In this document: one piece after another, positions 1-5,351 of the stretch
Numbering within the stretch: the stretch's first letter is position 1
Layout of the letters: each line of letters starts with the position of its first letter
NCBI GenBank assembly: GCA_036494005.1
Contig: DASXOV010000041.1
Coordinates: 1-8,900, forward strand
Direction of reading: 5' to 3'
From: GCA-003244245 sp036494005
GTDB taxonomy: Bacteria > Actinomycetota > Actinomycetes > Mycobacteriales > Pseudonocardiaceae
Length of the DNA: 8,900 nt
Made by a program: the position numbers and the translations under genes
Notes under the pieces: model-generated
The model's input: only the letters and a program-made list of their open reading frames with translations
Told to the model about the DNA's origin: nothing
Databases searched by the model: none

Positions 1-62
1 TGGGCTCGAATATACGATCCTGGGCTTGGCCTGCGGGGTTCACGGTGGTCGATTCGATCATG
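1..62 (-). CDS. possible 5' end of an unidentified gene running off the left edge
   Basis: Reading leftward from an ATG at 60-62, a frame stays open to the window edge (about 20 codons, beginning MIESTTVNPAGQAQ). The codons are mostly G/C-ending, but the stretch is too short to judge and there is no clear ribosome-binding site upstream of the ATG. I do not recognise the protein. The other frames here look no better. The rest of 1-200 shows no gene I can support. Confidence 0.15.
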
Positions 63-204
63 CTGCAATGTGGTACTCGCTGGTGAGCCTGTCCAGGATC
101 GGTCGGCGGCTGTCTCCTGCGCCGCAGGTCACGACCTGGAATCGAGGTTTTCGGCACCCACACGCTGCATCCACTCCAGTATGCGCTAGTCCAGCGCTGA
201 CAGT

Positions 205-219
205 GCGCTATAGTAGCGC
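205..219 (+). promoter_or_regulatory. vapBC promoter -10 box inside a perfect inverted repeat (probable operator)
   Basis: GCGCTA (205-210) and TAGCGC (214-219) form a perfect 6-bp inverted repeat around TAG. The hexamer TATAGT at 209-214 sits inside it and resembles a -10 box. The ATG of the antitoxin begins at 221, so transcription would start at about the start codon and the message would be leaderless; there is no Shine-Dalgarno sequence in front of the ATG. No good -35 is visible. VapB-type antitoxins usually repress their own promoter by binding such palindromes, so this is the likely operator. Related GCGCT motifs occur just upstream at 183-188 and 193-198. Confidence 0.55.
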
Positions 220-220
220 T

Positions 221-460
221 ATGGCGACGATTCAGGTGCGTGATCTTCCAGACGACGTGGCCGAGACCTACCGGCGCCGGGCGCAGGCCTCGGGCCAGTC
301 GTTGCAGTCCTACATGCGCGAGCAGTTGATCGCGATGGCACGGCGCCGGGACAAGACCGAGGTGATGGCGGTGGTGGAGCAGGTCTTGGCACAGGATCCG
401 GCGCCCGGGTTGAGCGAGGACACGATCCAGGCGGGGCTGCGGGAGTTGCGGGGTGAATGA
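221..460 (+). CDS. vapB: FitA/VapB-type ribbon-helix-helix antitoxin
   Basis: A 79-residue protein beginning MATIQVRDLPDDVAETYRRR. The N-terminal 40 or so residues match the ribbon-helix-helix fold of FitA-like antitoxins: a short beta strand (TIQVRDLP), then two helices ending in SLQSYMREQLI. The C-terminal half, from about residue 45, is the usual flexible toxin-binding tail. In this family the N-terminal domain binds the operator as a dimer and the tail blocks the PIN toxin active site. The frame is open upstream to position 26, but the ATG at 221 is chosen because homology starts there and a promoter-like TATAGT lies 7 bases before it. The stop overlaps the toxin start by 8 bases, so the two are translationally coupled. 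Family assignment is strong; the target of the cognate toxin cannot be read from sequence. Confidence 0.85.
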   Translation: MATIQVRDLPDDVAETYRRRAQASGQSLQSYMREQLIAMARRRDKTEVMAVVEQVLAQDPAPGLSEDTIQAGLRELRGE

Positions 461-854
461 GTACGTCGTGGACGCCACCGCCGCTGTGAGTGCCTTGGCG
501 CGCAAAGACGCTGTCGGTATCGCGATGCACAAGCGCATCGCCGAGGCGACCTGTCACGCTCCGCATCTGCTCGACGCGGAAGTGGGTCACGTCCTGCGCC
601 GGGGTGAAGGCGTCGGAGAGATCAGTGAGCAGACCGCGCGTACCGCGCTGCGCGCCCTGCCCGAGATGATCGATCACCGGTACCCACACACCGGCCGACT
701 GGCGGAGCGTGCCTGGGACCTGCGGCATACCATCACGTTCTACGACGGGCTGTATGTCGCCCTCGCCGCGGTCCTGGACGTGCCTCTGCTGACCGGGGAC
801 GTCAGGCTCAGCAAAGCTCCCGGCTTGTCCTGCGCGGTCATGCTGATCGACTAA
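453..854 (+). CDS. vapC: VapC-type PIN-domain ribonuclease toxin
   Basis: A 133-residue PIN-domain protein, the normal length for VapC. The acidic residues expected to bind metal are all present: D7 (in YVVDATA), E43 (in LDAEVGHVL), D98 (in FYDGLYVALA) and D116 (in LLTGDVRLS). VapC toxins are Mg/Mn-dependent endoribonucleases, usually cutting tRNA or rRNA, and are held inactive by the adjacent antitoxin. The start is GTG at 453, preceded by GGGAG at 441-445 with 7 bases of spacing; no in-frame ATG lies nearby. It overlaps vapB by 8 bases, which indicates co-transcription from the promoter at 205-219. The gene looks intact. Its TAA shares bases with the stop codon of a convergent transposase remnant, so a mobile element was inserted or trimmed exactly at its 3' end. 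Confidence 0.88.
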   Translation: MNEYVVDATAAVSALARKDAVGIAMHKRIAEATCHAPHLLDAEVGHVLRRGEGVGEISEQTARTALRALPEMIDHRYPHTGRLAERAWDLRHTITFYDGLYVALAAVLDVPLLTGDVRLSKAPGLSCAVMLID

Positions 855-1236
855 GCTTGATCTTTAACGTCCACAAACCACTGATTACCTGGCACATGCC
901 GGCAGGGCCGGGCCGCGTCGATCAGCAGCGGAGTGAACCGCTGCACCCACCGATAGACAGTCACGTGATCAACCTGGATACCGCGTTTCGACCAGCAGCT
1001 CCTCAACATCCCTGTAAGACAGCGCGTACCGCAGATACCAACGCACCGCCACCATGAGGACCTCCGGCGGGAACCGGAACCCAGCGAAGCTGGAGCAGGG
1101 CGGCGGTGTCGGAACATCGCGACGGCGCATCAGCCCAGCCTGCCGGAGCAGGTCATCTGCCAATGCAACGGTGCCCCCGGTGATGCGCGGTCGCTGTTGT
1201 TGCTGCGGCAGGGCGTCAAAGGTGCTATCACCATTT

Positions 1237-1256
1237 GTGACGACGGTGTTCGTCAC
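1237..1256 (+). repeat. 7-bp perfect inverted repeat before the PH-domain gene
   Basis: GTGACGA (1237-1243) and TCGTCAC (1250-1256) are exact reverse complements separated by CGGTGT. It ends where the ribosome-binding site of the downstream gene begins. It could be an operator, a small RNA hairpin affecting translation, or part of the end of the IS6 remnant; the sequence does not decide between these. Confidence 0.4.
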
Positions 1257-1264
1257 GAGGGAGG
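1257..1264 (+). promoter_or_regulatory. ribosome-binding site fixing the start of the PH-domain gene
   Basis: GAGGGAGG lies 8 bases before the ATG at 1273. The frame is open for 73 codons upstream, through the IS6 remnant, but this strong site and the start of the recognisable protein select the ATG at 1273; the GTG at 1267 would be too close. Confidence 0.7.
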
Positions 1265-1272
1265 TTGTGGTC

Positions 1273-1827
1273 ATGCTCGGTCCCCGCGATCCTGACGACT
1301 ACCTGCTCCCCACCGAGCGGCGGGTCATCCGGGTCCGGCGGCACTGGGCACACCTGAGCCGGGTAATAGCGGAGACCGTGGGGGTGCTGATCGCTGCGAT
1401 CGGGTTGTCCTCCGTGCTCCCGGGCACCGGGGACGGCATCTGGCTGCTGCAGACGATCCTCTGGTACGCGGCCCTGGCCGCCGTGGTGCGTTTCGCCTAC
1501 CACGTCCTGGAATGGTCGGTTGAGCGGGTCGTGGTCACCGACAAACGGTTCATGATCACCAGCGGGATCCTCGAAACGAAGATCTCCCTGATGCCGATCA
1601 CCAAGGTCACCGACATGAGCTACACCCGCCCAGTACTCGGGCGGATCCTGGGCTACGGGACACTCCGGGTCGAGTCGGCCGGACAGAAACAGGACCTGGA
1701 ACAGATCGCGTTCCTGCCCAGACCCGAGGAAGTCTACGACGCGATCTCCGAACTGATCTTCGGTGAGAAAGGTGACGGCCGCAAACCCTCACTCGCCCCA
1801 CCCCGCCCCCGATCCCGGCGGCGCTAA
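1273..1827 (+). CDS. PH-domain (DUF304/bPH2-like) membrane protein
   Basis: A 184-residue protein. Residues 1-30 are cytosolic and basic, two hydrophobic segments follow at about 32-49 and 58-78, and a bacterial PH domain spans about 80-165, with the typical start VERVVVTDKRFMITSGILET, the ISLMPITKVTDM loop, and GYGTLRVESAGQ. This is the arrangement of YdbS/YdbT-like proteins: two membrane helices followed by a cytoplasmic PH fold. Their function is poorly known; some are linked to envelope stress or to resistance to antimicrobial peptides. The C-terminus is a Pro/Arg tail (RPRSRRR), common in actinobacterial members and probably lying on the membrane surface. The gene stands alone, facing away from the IS6 remnant, with about 180 bases to the next element. 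It looks intact; the promoter was not identified and may lie within the IS remnant. Confidence 0.8.
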   Translation: MLGPRDPDDYLLPTERRVIRVRRHWAHLSRVIAETVGVLIAAIGLSSVLPGTGDGIWLLQTILWYAALAAVVRFAYHVLEWSVERVVVTDKRFMITSGILETKISLMPITKVTDMSYTRPVLGRILGYGTLRVESAGQKQDLEQIAFLPRPEEVYDAISELIFGEKGDGRKPSLAPPRPRSRRR

Positions 1828-2007
1828 ATACTGCCACCGGCGTGCGCCTCGACCAACACGCCCCACTGCACCGCATCGGGCAACACGGCTTACAGTGCAA
1901 CGCTTCCAGGAACAGTGATCAGCCTCGAGGTAGCCGGGGCGCCAGCCTTCGGCGGTAAATGTCTGACGCAGTGATCGAGCCAGTACCGAGACGGTTCCGG
2001 CGACGCT
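1828..2007. other. intergenic stretch with possible coding debris
   Basis: No gene supported. On the minus strand, around 1900-2010, one frame contains LRQTFTAEGWRPGYLEAD, which faintly recalls the start of an integrase catalytic domain (RPGYLEAD), but the match is too short and the frame is not otherwise coding-like. No clear terminator for the preceding gene was seen. Confidence 0.25.
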
Positions 2008-2032
2008 GAGTTTAGATCTGGTCTCAGAACTC
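2008..2032. repeat. interrupted palindrome at the likely left end of the IS5-type element
   Basis: GAGTT (2008-2012) pairs with AACTC (2028-2032), and the AGATCT palindrome lies between at 2014-2019. It sits about 50 bases before the transposase start, where an IS end is expected. No matching copy was found on the right side, so the terminal inverted repeat is not confirmed and no target duplication could be assigned. Confidence 0.3.
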
Positions 2033-2084
2033 GGGGTGTGTCGTTCCGGGGTGAGGCGGACCGGGCAAGATCTCATCGCTGGTC

Positions 2085-2980
2085 GTGGCGAGGTCGAAGC
2101 AGCGGTTGGTCGATGATCGATTGTGGGAGCTGCTCGGACCGCTGATCCCGCCCGGGCCACACGCGCGTGGCCCGGGCGGGCGGCCACCGATCGATGACCG
2201 TGCCGCGCTCGAGGGCATCCTGTTCGTCCTGGACACCGGCTGCCGCTGGGGCGACCTGCCACCACAGCTCGGCTCCGGGTCCGGGCACACCGCCTGGCGG
2301 CGGCTACGCGCGTGGCAGGCCGCTGGGGTCTGGGACCGGTTGCACCGGCTCGTGCTCGACGAGCTCTCCGAAGCCGACGTCCTGGACTGGTCGCGAGCGA
2401 GCATCGACGCGGTGTCGGTCCGCGCGAAAAGGGGGCGAGCTGACCGGCCCCAACCCCACTGACCGGGGCAAGTCCGGCTCGAAGTACCACCTGCTCGTCG
2501 ACCGCAACGGCCTACCACTGCACGTGCTCGCCTCGGTGGCCAACACCCACGACTCCAAGCTGTTCGAGCCGCTGCTCGACACCGTTCCCGGCGTTCGGGG
2601 CCACCGCCACCGCCACCGGCCGGGTCGACCCCGGCGTCGGCCCGACAAGGTGCATGCCGACAAGGGCTACGACCACCCCCGCTGTCGACGCTACCTGCAC
2701 CGGCGTGGGATCAAGGTCCGCATCGCGCGGCGCGGGATCGAGGACAAGACCCGCCTCGGGCGTCACCCGATGGGTCGTGGAGCGCACCGTGTCCTGGCTA
2801 CTGCGCTTCAAGCGCCTCGGCCTGCGCTACGACCGCACCGAGCGGACTCTGCGTCCCCTGCTCCTACTCGCAATCTCGATCACCAACCTCCGCTGCCTCA
2901 TCTCGCTAACGGTCAAGGGTCACGGCACGCTGGGCTCCGGGTGCTCGTCGAGAAAGCGCGCGGAGCGGCATCGGCGATGA
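2085..2980 (+). pseudogene. IS5-family (IS427-type) transposase, broken by two frame changes
   Basis: Frame 1 (GTG at 2085 to the stop at 2462) carries the DUF4096-like N-terminal domain: LWELLGPLIPP, LDTGCRWGDLPPQL, HTAWRRLRAWQAAGVWDRL, and the first catalytic Asp in SIDAVSVRAK (residue 108). The match then moves to a second frame with GGELTGPNPTDRGKSGSK and the second Asp in VHADKGYD, and then to a third with RWVVERTVSWLLRFKRL, which holds the catalytic Glu, followed by the usual C-terminus ending near LRCL (about 2900). The first change is at the run of four A and five G at 2418-2426; two-ORF IS427 elements often frameshift near here. The second is one extra C in the CCC at 2766-2768 and is not expected in the family. 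All three DDE residues survive, but two shifts make activity unlikely. The third frame runs on to 2980 into the neighbouring UPF0158 remnant; the element itself probably ends before 2920. Confidence 0.82.
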
Positions 2981-3319
2981 GCGAGTTATCGGCGAGCCAC
3001 TCGACCGCGCGGCTTTGAATCGGCGGAAGGCGCCTGTGCCCTGCAGAGCACGCGCCAGCCTCTGCCCGGCTCGCTCGTCACTGAGTTGCGCGCCAAAGTC
3101 GGCCATGTCCTGGTACCAGATGTAGGGCGGCAGCGGATCGATGCAGAGCAGGTCCACCTCGTTGAGGTCCACGGCCGTCTGACCGTCGATTCCGGTGTCG
3201 GATGTCCAGAACACGATTTCTCCCGTTTTGGGGTTGATCAGCCACCGGTGTCCATAGTCGGTCTGATCCGCCAACGCGGCGGCGATGTCCTCGAGGTCAA
3301 GGCTGCTCATATCAAGCAC
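2920..3319 (-). pseudogene. decayed UPF0158-family protein gene
   Basis: From a GTG at 3319, residues 1-102 read as a normal UPF0158 N-terminus: MLDMSSLDLEDIAAALADQT, the HRWLINPKTGEIVFW strand, and ARALQGTGAFRRFK. After K102 (codon at 3014-3016) this frame turns to nonsense, but the family C-terminus is still present in a second frame (AVEWLADNSLIADAA, starting near 3008), and its end in a third frame (RFLDEHPEPSVP, then TGA at 2920-2922). Relative to relatives, roughly 20 residues between FRRFK and RAVEWL are missing, so there was an out-of-frame deletion of several tens of bases plus a later single-base shift. Left alone, the first frame runs to 2906. The family is of unknown function; members are often annotated as cytosolic hypothetical proteins. 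An alternative start is the ATG at 3308-3310. Confidence 0.72.
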
Positions 3320-3485
3320 CAGATCACCATAACCCCGCGCCAGGTGCGGTCCGCGGCAAATGAGACGTTCCGCCGGGATGACCGTAGCTAATCGCCAAAC
3401 CGTTGGTCGGTGTAATCAACGAAGACCGGAGATATCGCGCTGCGGCCCGCGTCACCCACTGGGTCCGCGTGAGCCGGGAGAGATG
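3320..3485. other. intergenic, no gene seen
   Basis: Spacer between the UPF0158 remnant and an IS6 scrap. It should contain the old promoter of the UPF0158 gene on the minus strand, but no convincing -35/-10 pair was found. Together with the scrap and the stretch up to 3733, about 410 bases here hold no intact gene. Confidence 0.4.
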
Positions 3486-3600
3486 CTGCTGACTCGCCGG
3501 TTCTTCATCCGTGCCCTGCAGCGCGCTTCCTGCCCAGGCGAGGTGGCTACCGACCGAGCACCGGCCTACTCACGCGTGCTCGACGCCGTCCTGCTGCCGC
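3486..3600 (+). pseudogene. C-terminal fragment of an IS6-family transposase
   Basis: One plus-strand frame contains RRFFIRALQRASCPGEVATD followed by RAPAYSRVLDAVLLP. This matches the part of IS6 transposases that carries the second catalytic Asp (the typical form is ARRFFTRAL...VTTDRAPAYPRVLDEL). The match starts abruptly near 3486 and fades near 3600; the expected next section (HTVEQYANNPVEADH-like, with the catalytic Glu) is not recognisable, only a weak EVDAH in another frame near 3615. It is therefore an internal scrap of about 38 residues. It lies opposite in strand to the N-terminal half at 851-1274 and does not overlap it in protein coverage, so the two could be pieces of one element or of two. 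Confidence 0.65.
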
Positions 3601-3681
3601 GCCGAAACCGAAGTTGATGCCCATGCAGCCGAACCCGAGGGCCGAGACCCTCCAACCCGCTGCTGCCGAGCGTGCGCTTGT

Positions 3682-3703
3682 CCACTGCTTCCACTGCTTC
3701 CAC
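3682..3703. repeat. short tandem repeat, 9-bp unit
   Basis: CCACTGCTT occurs twice in tandem (3682-3690, 3691-3699) followed by a partial third copy. It lies just beyond the 3' end of the reductase gene. Probably simple slippage. Confidence 0.5.
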
Positions 3704-3733
3704 CTTCATTCGTGTGGCTCCTGGCGACAACGG

Positions 3734-4582
3734 TCAGTCGACGCGGACGTTGCCGAGCTGGCTGACCATCGCGGGGTCGCGGTGGTCGAAGAACGACGAC
3801 GTGCCGGTATCCAGCGAGGTGATCGGGCTCATCTGCTCGTCGGTCAGCTCGAAGTCGAAGACGTCAACGTTCTCCGCCATCCGCTCGGGCCGAACTGACT
3901 TCGGGATCACGACGACTCCGCGTTGGATGAGCCAGCGCAGAACGACCTGTGCGGCCGACTTGCCGTGTGCGTCGCCGATCGCGTTCAGCGTCGGGTCGGA
4001 AAACAGGTTGTTGCGGCCCTCCGCGAACGGCCCCCACGACTCGATCTGTACGCCGCGTTCGTGCATGAGCTGCTGGTAGTCCCGCCGCTGGAAGAACGGG
4101 TGTGTCTCGATCTGGTTCACCGCCGGGGTGACCTCGTTGTGGTCGATGAGGTCGACGAGCCGGTCCGGGTAGAAGTTCGAGACGCCGATTGCCCGCGTCA
4201 GGCCCTGACGGTGCAGCTCTTGCATGGCGCGCCACTCGCCGTAGACGTCCCCGAACGGCTGGTGGATCAGGTACAGGTCGAGGTAGTCCAGGCCGAGTCG
4301 CTGCAGCGACGTGTCGACTGCCTTCTTCGTGTTCTCCTCAGCGGGGGCGTCCTGGATCCACAGCTTCGTCGTGATGAACAGCTCGTCGCGCGCGATGCCG
4401 CTGCTGGCGATGGCCCGGCCGACGGCCTGTTCGTTGCGGTAGGCGGCGGCGGTATCGAGGTGGCGGTAGCCGGCGGCGAGGGCGTCGGTGACGGCCTGCT
4501 CGGTCTGCTCGGCGGGGATCTGGTAGACGCCGAAGCCGAGGATCGGCATCTGGACGCCGTTGTTCAACGTGACTGTCTGCAC
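3734..4582 (-). CDS. aldo/keto reductase (2,5-diketo-D-gluconate reductase-like)
   Basis: An NADPH-dependent (beta/alpha)8 oxidoreductase of 282 residues, the usual length. Counting from the GTG at 4582, the catalytic tetrad is complete: D43 and Y48 (in RHLDTAAAYRNE), K73 (in FITTKLWI) and H107 (in YLIHQP). Other family marks are GFGVYQIP, AIGVSNFY, VNQIETHPFFQ, and the cofactor-binding segment VIPKSVRPERMAENVDVFDF near the end. The protein is cytosolic and would reduce aldehydes or ketones; the natural substrate cannot be read from sequence. The start is chosen because family homology begins at QTVTLNNG and AGAGGA (4595-4600) precedes the GTG, with a somewhat long 12-base spacing. A GTG at 4621 would add 13 residues and overlaps the stop of an upstream small ORF (GTGA), a coupling arrangement, so it remains possible. 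The gene looks intact and has uniform high-GC codon use. Confidence 0.9.
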   Translation of the reverse strand: MQTVTLNNGVQMPILGFGVYQIPAEQTEQAVTDALAAGYRHLDTAAAYRNEQAVGRAIASSGIARDELFITTKLWIQDAPAEENTKKAVDTSLQRLGLDYLDLYLIHQPFGDVYGEWRAMQELHRQGLTRAIGVSNFYPDRLVDLIDHNEVTPAVNQIETHPFFQRRDYQQLMHERGVQIESWGPFAEGRNNLFSDPTLNAIGDAHGKSAAQVVLRWLIQRGVVVIPKSVRPERMAENVDVFDFELTDEQMSPITSLDTGTSSFFDHRDPAMVSQLGNVRVD

Positions 4583-4617
4583 GATGCTTCGGGTTCCTCT
4601 CGCGTGCGGGATCTCGG

Positions 4618-4734
4618 TCACTCGCCAAGCGGTAAGTCAGTGGAAGCGGCGAGGTCGGTCTGCGCTTGGAAGTCGGCGATGCGCCGCTTGAACACCGTGA
4701 GAGTGGTCTCGAACGCCTGGGAGCCCAGCATCAT
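4618..4734 (-). CDS. 38-residue ORF directly upstream of the reductase, possibly a gene remnant
   Basis: Reading leftward from the ATG pair at 4729-4734, the frame encodes MMLGSQAFETTLTVFKRRIA and then DFQAQTDLAASTDLPLGE. The composition looks like real protein and most codons end in G or C. Its TGA at 4618-4620 overlaps the alternative GTG start of the reductase as GTGA, the usual form of translational coupling in operons. The frame is open a further 22 codons upstream (to a TGA near 4800) with protein-like text (RDRWRGED), so this may be the 3' end of a larger gene that has lost its beginning rather than a true small protein. I do not recognise the family. Confidence 0.4.
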   Translation of the reverse strand: MMLGSQAFETTLTVFKRRIADFQAQTDLAASTDLPLGE

Positions 4735-4828
4735 GTCTTCGCCCCGCCATCTGTCGCGGCCTCCGACTGACCTCCACCCCTGACCACAGTACTTTCAAAT
4801 CCCGCCTGACAGACACTGAGTTGTCTTC

Positions 4829-5173
4829 TCACCGGTCAAGCACGCCCGCCGGGTCGTCAGGCAGCACACCGACGCCGCAGCTCATCCCCGCGATCTGTCC
4901 ACCCCCAAGCACCACGCGGCAAGAGAGTGCGTTTGGGTTCCCATGCGGACCGTAAAAGCATGCAAGCATGAATAGCGTGCAGGTTCGCTCCAAAGGCGCC
5001 CCGGTTTGGCGTATCAGGTGCATCCCGCACTCCACGCGGCGAAAGTACGGGTGTTGTCCGGTAGTACGGACGCGCACTCGCGGAGAGTTACCGAACTGAT
5101 CACTGAAAGTGATTACCTCGGGTGTGGAGTCGGCATGGTCCGGCCCGTGCGCCCACTTCGCGCGAAACTCCAT
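4829..5173 (-). CDS. doubtful hypothetical protein, 114 residues
   Basis: An open frame beginning MEFRAKWAHGPDHADSTPEV and ending GVGVLPDDPAGVLDR. It has no recognised domain, signal peptide or membrane segment, and contains five scattered cysteines. Third-position GC is only moderate compared with the clear genes in this window, and the bases before the ATG (ACAAGACAA) contain no Shine-Dalgarno sequence. It could be a young or foreign small gene, but chance is the more likely explanation. A shorter plus-strand frame crosses the same region and is even less convincing. Confidence 0.22.
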   Translation of the reverse strand: MEFRAKWAHGPDHADSTPEVITFSDQFGNSPRVRVRTTGQHPYFRRVECGMHLIRQTGAPLERTCTLFMLACFYGPHGNPNALSCRVVLGGGQIAGMSCGVGVLPDDPAGVLDR

Positions 5174-5222
5174 TTGTCTTGTTTGCCGAAACGGTAGAAG
5201 TGGGGCTGTCCCATGATATGAG

Positions 5223-5248
5223 AGGCCGGCTGTTGTACCAGCCGGTCT
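5223..5248. terminator. strong hairpin, possible transcription terminator
   Basis: CCGGCTG (5226-5232) and CAGCCGG (5239-5245) pair perfectly around TTGTAC; adding a G-T pair and two more matches outside gives a stem of about 10 bp. Plus-strand bases after it are TTGTAACG, not a real T run. It lies in the gene-poor region, so it could end transcription from either side or be a leftover of a mobile element. Confidence 0.4.
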
Positions 5249-5351
5249 TGTAACGTCACCGCGCTCGCGACTGATTCCTTCGATGAGTGTGACGCGACAC
5301 GCAGTCGCCCGTTATGAGTAAGTTCGTTGGTCGATTGGAAGGGAGTGTGAG

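Larger units (their letters stand above)
851..1274 (-). pseudogene. IS6-family transposase, N-terminal half only, frameshifted
   Basis: Reading leftward, one frame gives the IS6 hallmark SFAGFRFPPEVLMVAVRWYL then RYALSYRDVEELLVE; the match continues in a second frame as RGIQVDHVTVYRWVQRF then TPLLIDAARPCRHVPGNQWF and VD. The join needs removal of one T in the TTT at 986-988, so there is a single-base frameshift. The protein ends a few residues after WFVD, the first Asp of the DDE catalytic triad, so the catalytic core is missing and the remnant cannot be active. The true start is uncertain: an ATG at 1128-1130 fits short family members, while the frame is open to 1274, where it would collide with the start of the divergent PH-domain gene. 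No terminal inverted repeat could be confirmed. Confidence 0.8.
4735..5351. other. lower-GC stretch without a convincing gene
   Basis: About 600 bases between the reductase unit and a doubtful ORF at 5352. Codon bias is weak on both strands. Visible items: a possible minus-strand ORF at 4829-5173, an ATCACT/AGTGAT inverted repeat around GAA at 5099-5113, the half-repeat CTGTCCCATG at 5206-5215, and a hairpin at 5223-5248. No tRNA, riboswitch or recognisable mobile-element gene was seen. Confidence 0.5.

Noticed and set aside
26..220. 65-codon N-terminal extension of the antitoxin frame
   Set aside because: The extra residues are unlike any ribbon-helix-helix protein, and the promoter-like TATAGT and palindrome lie inside this stretch; the ATG at 221 is the proper start.
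1054..1272. 73-codon N-terminal extension of the PH-domain protein
   Set aside because: It reads antisense through the IS6 remnant, and a strong ribosome-binding site at 1257-1264 fixes the ATG at 1273.
1789..2490. 233-codon minus-strand ORF antisense to the IS5-type transposase
   Set aside because: Arg/Ala/Pro-rich shadow of a high-GC coding strand; the plus strand carries the recognisable transposase.
3682..3703. Tandem 9-bp repeat considered as a CRISPR-like or regulatory array
   Set aside because: Only two and a half units without spacers; simple slippage is enough to explain it.
3923..4783. 286-codon plus-strand ORF opposite the aldo/keto reductase
   Set aside because: It is the mirror frame of a high-GC gene; the minus strand has the full catalytic tetrad and family motifs.
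4958..4973. GCATGC and nearby AGCATG repeats considered as an operator
   Set aside because: Short, imperfect and not near a supported promoter or gene start.
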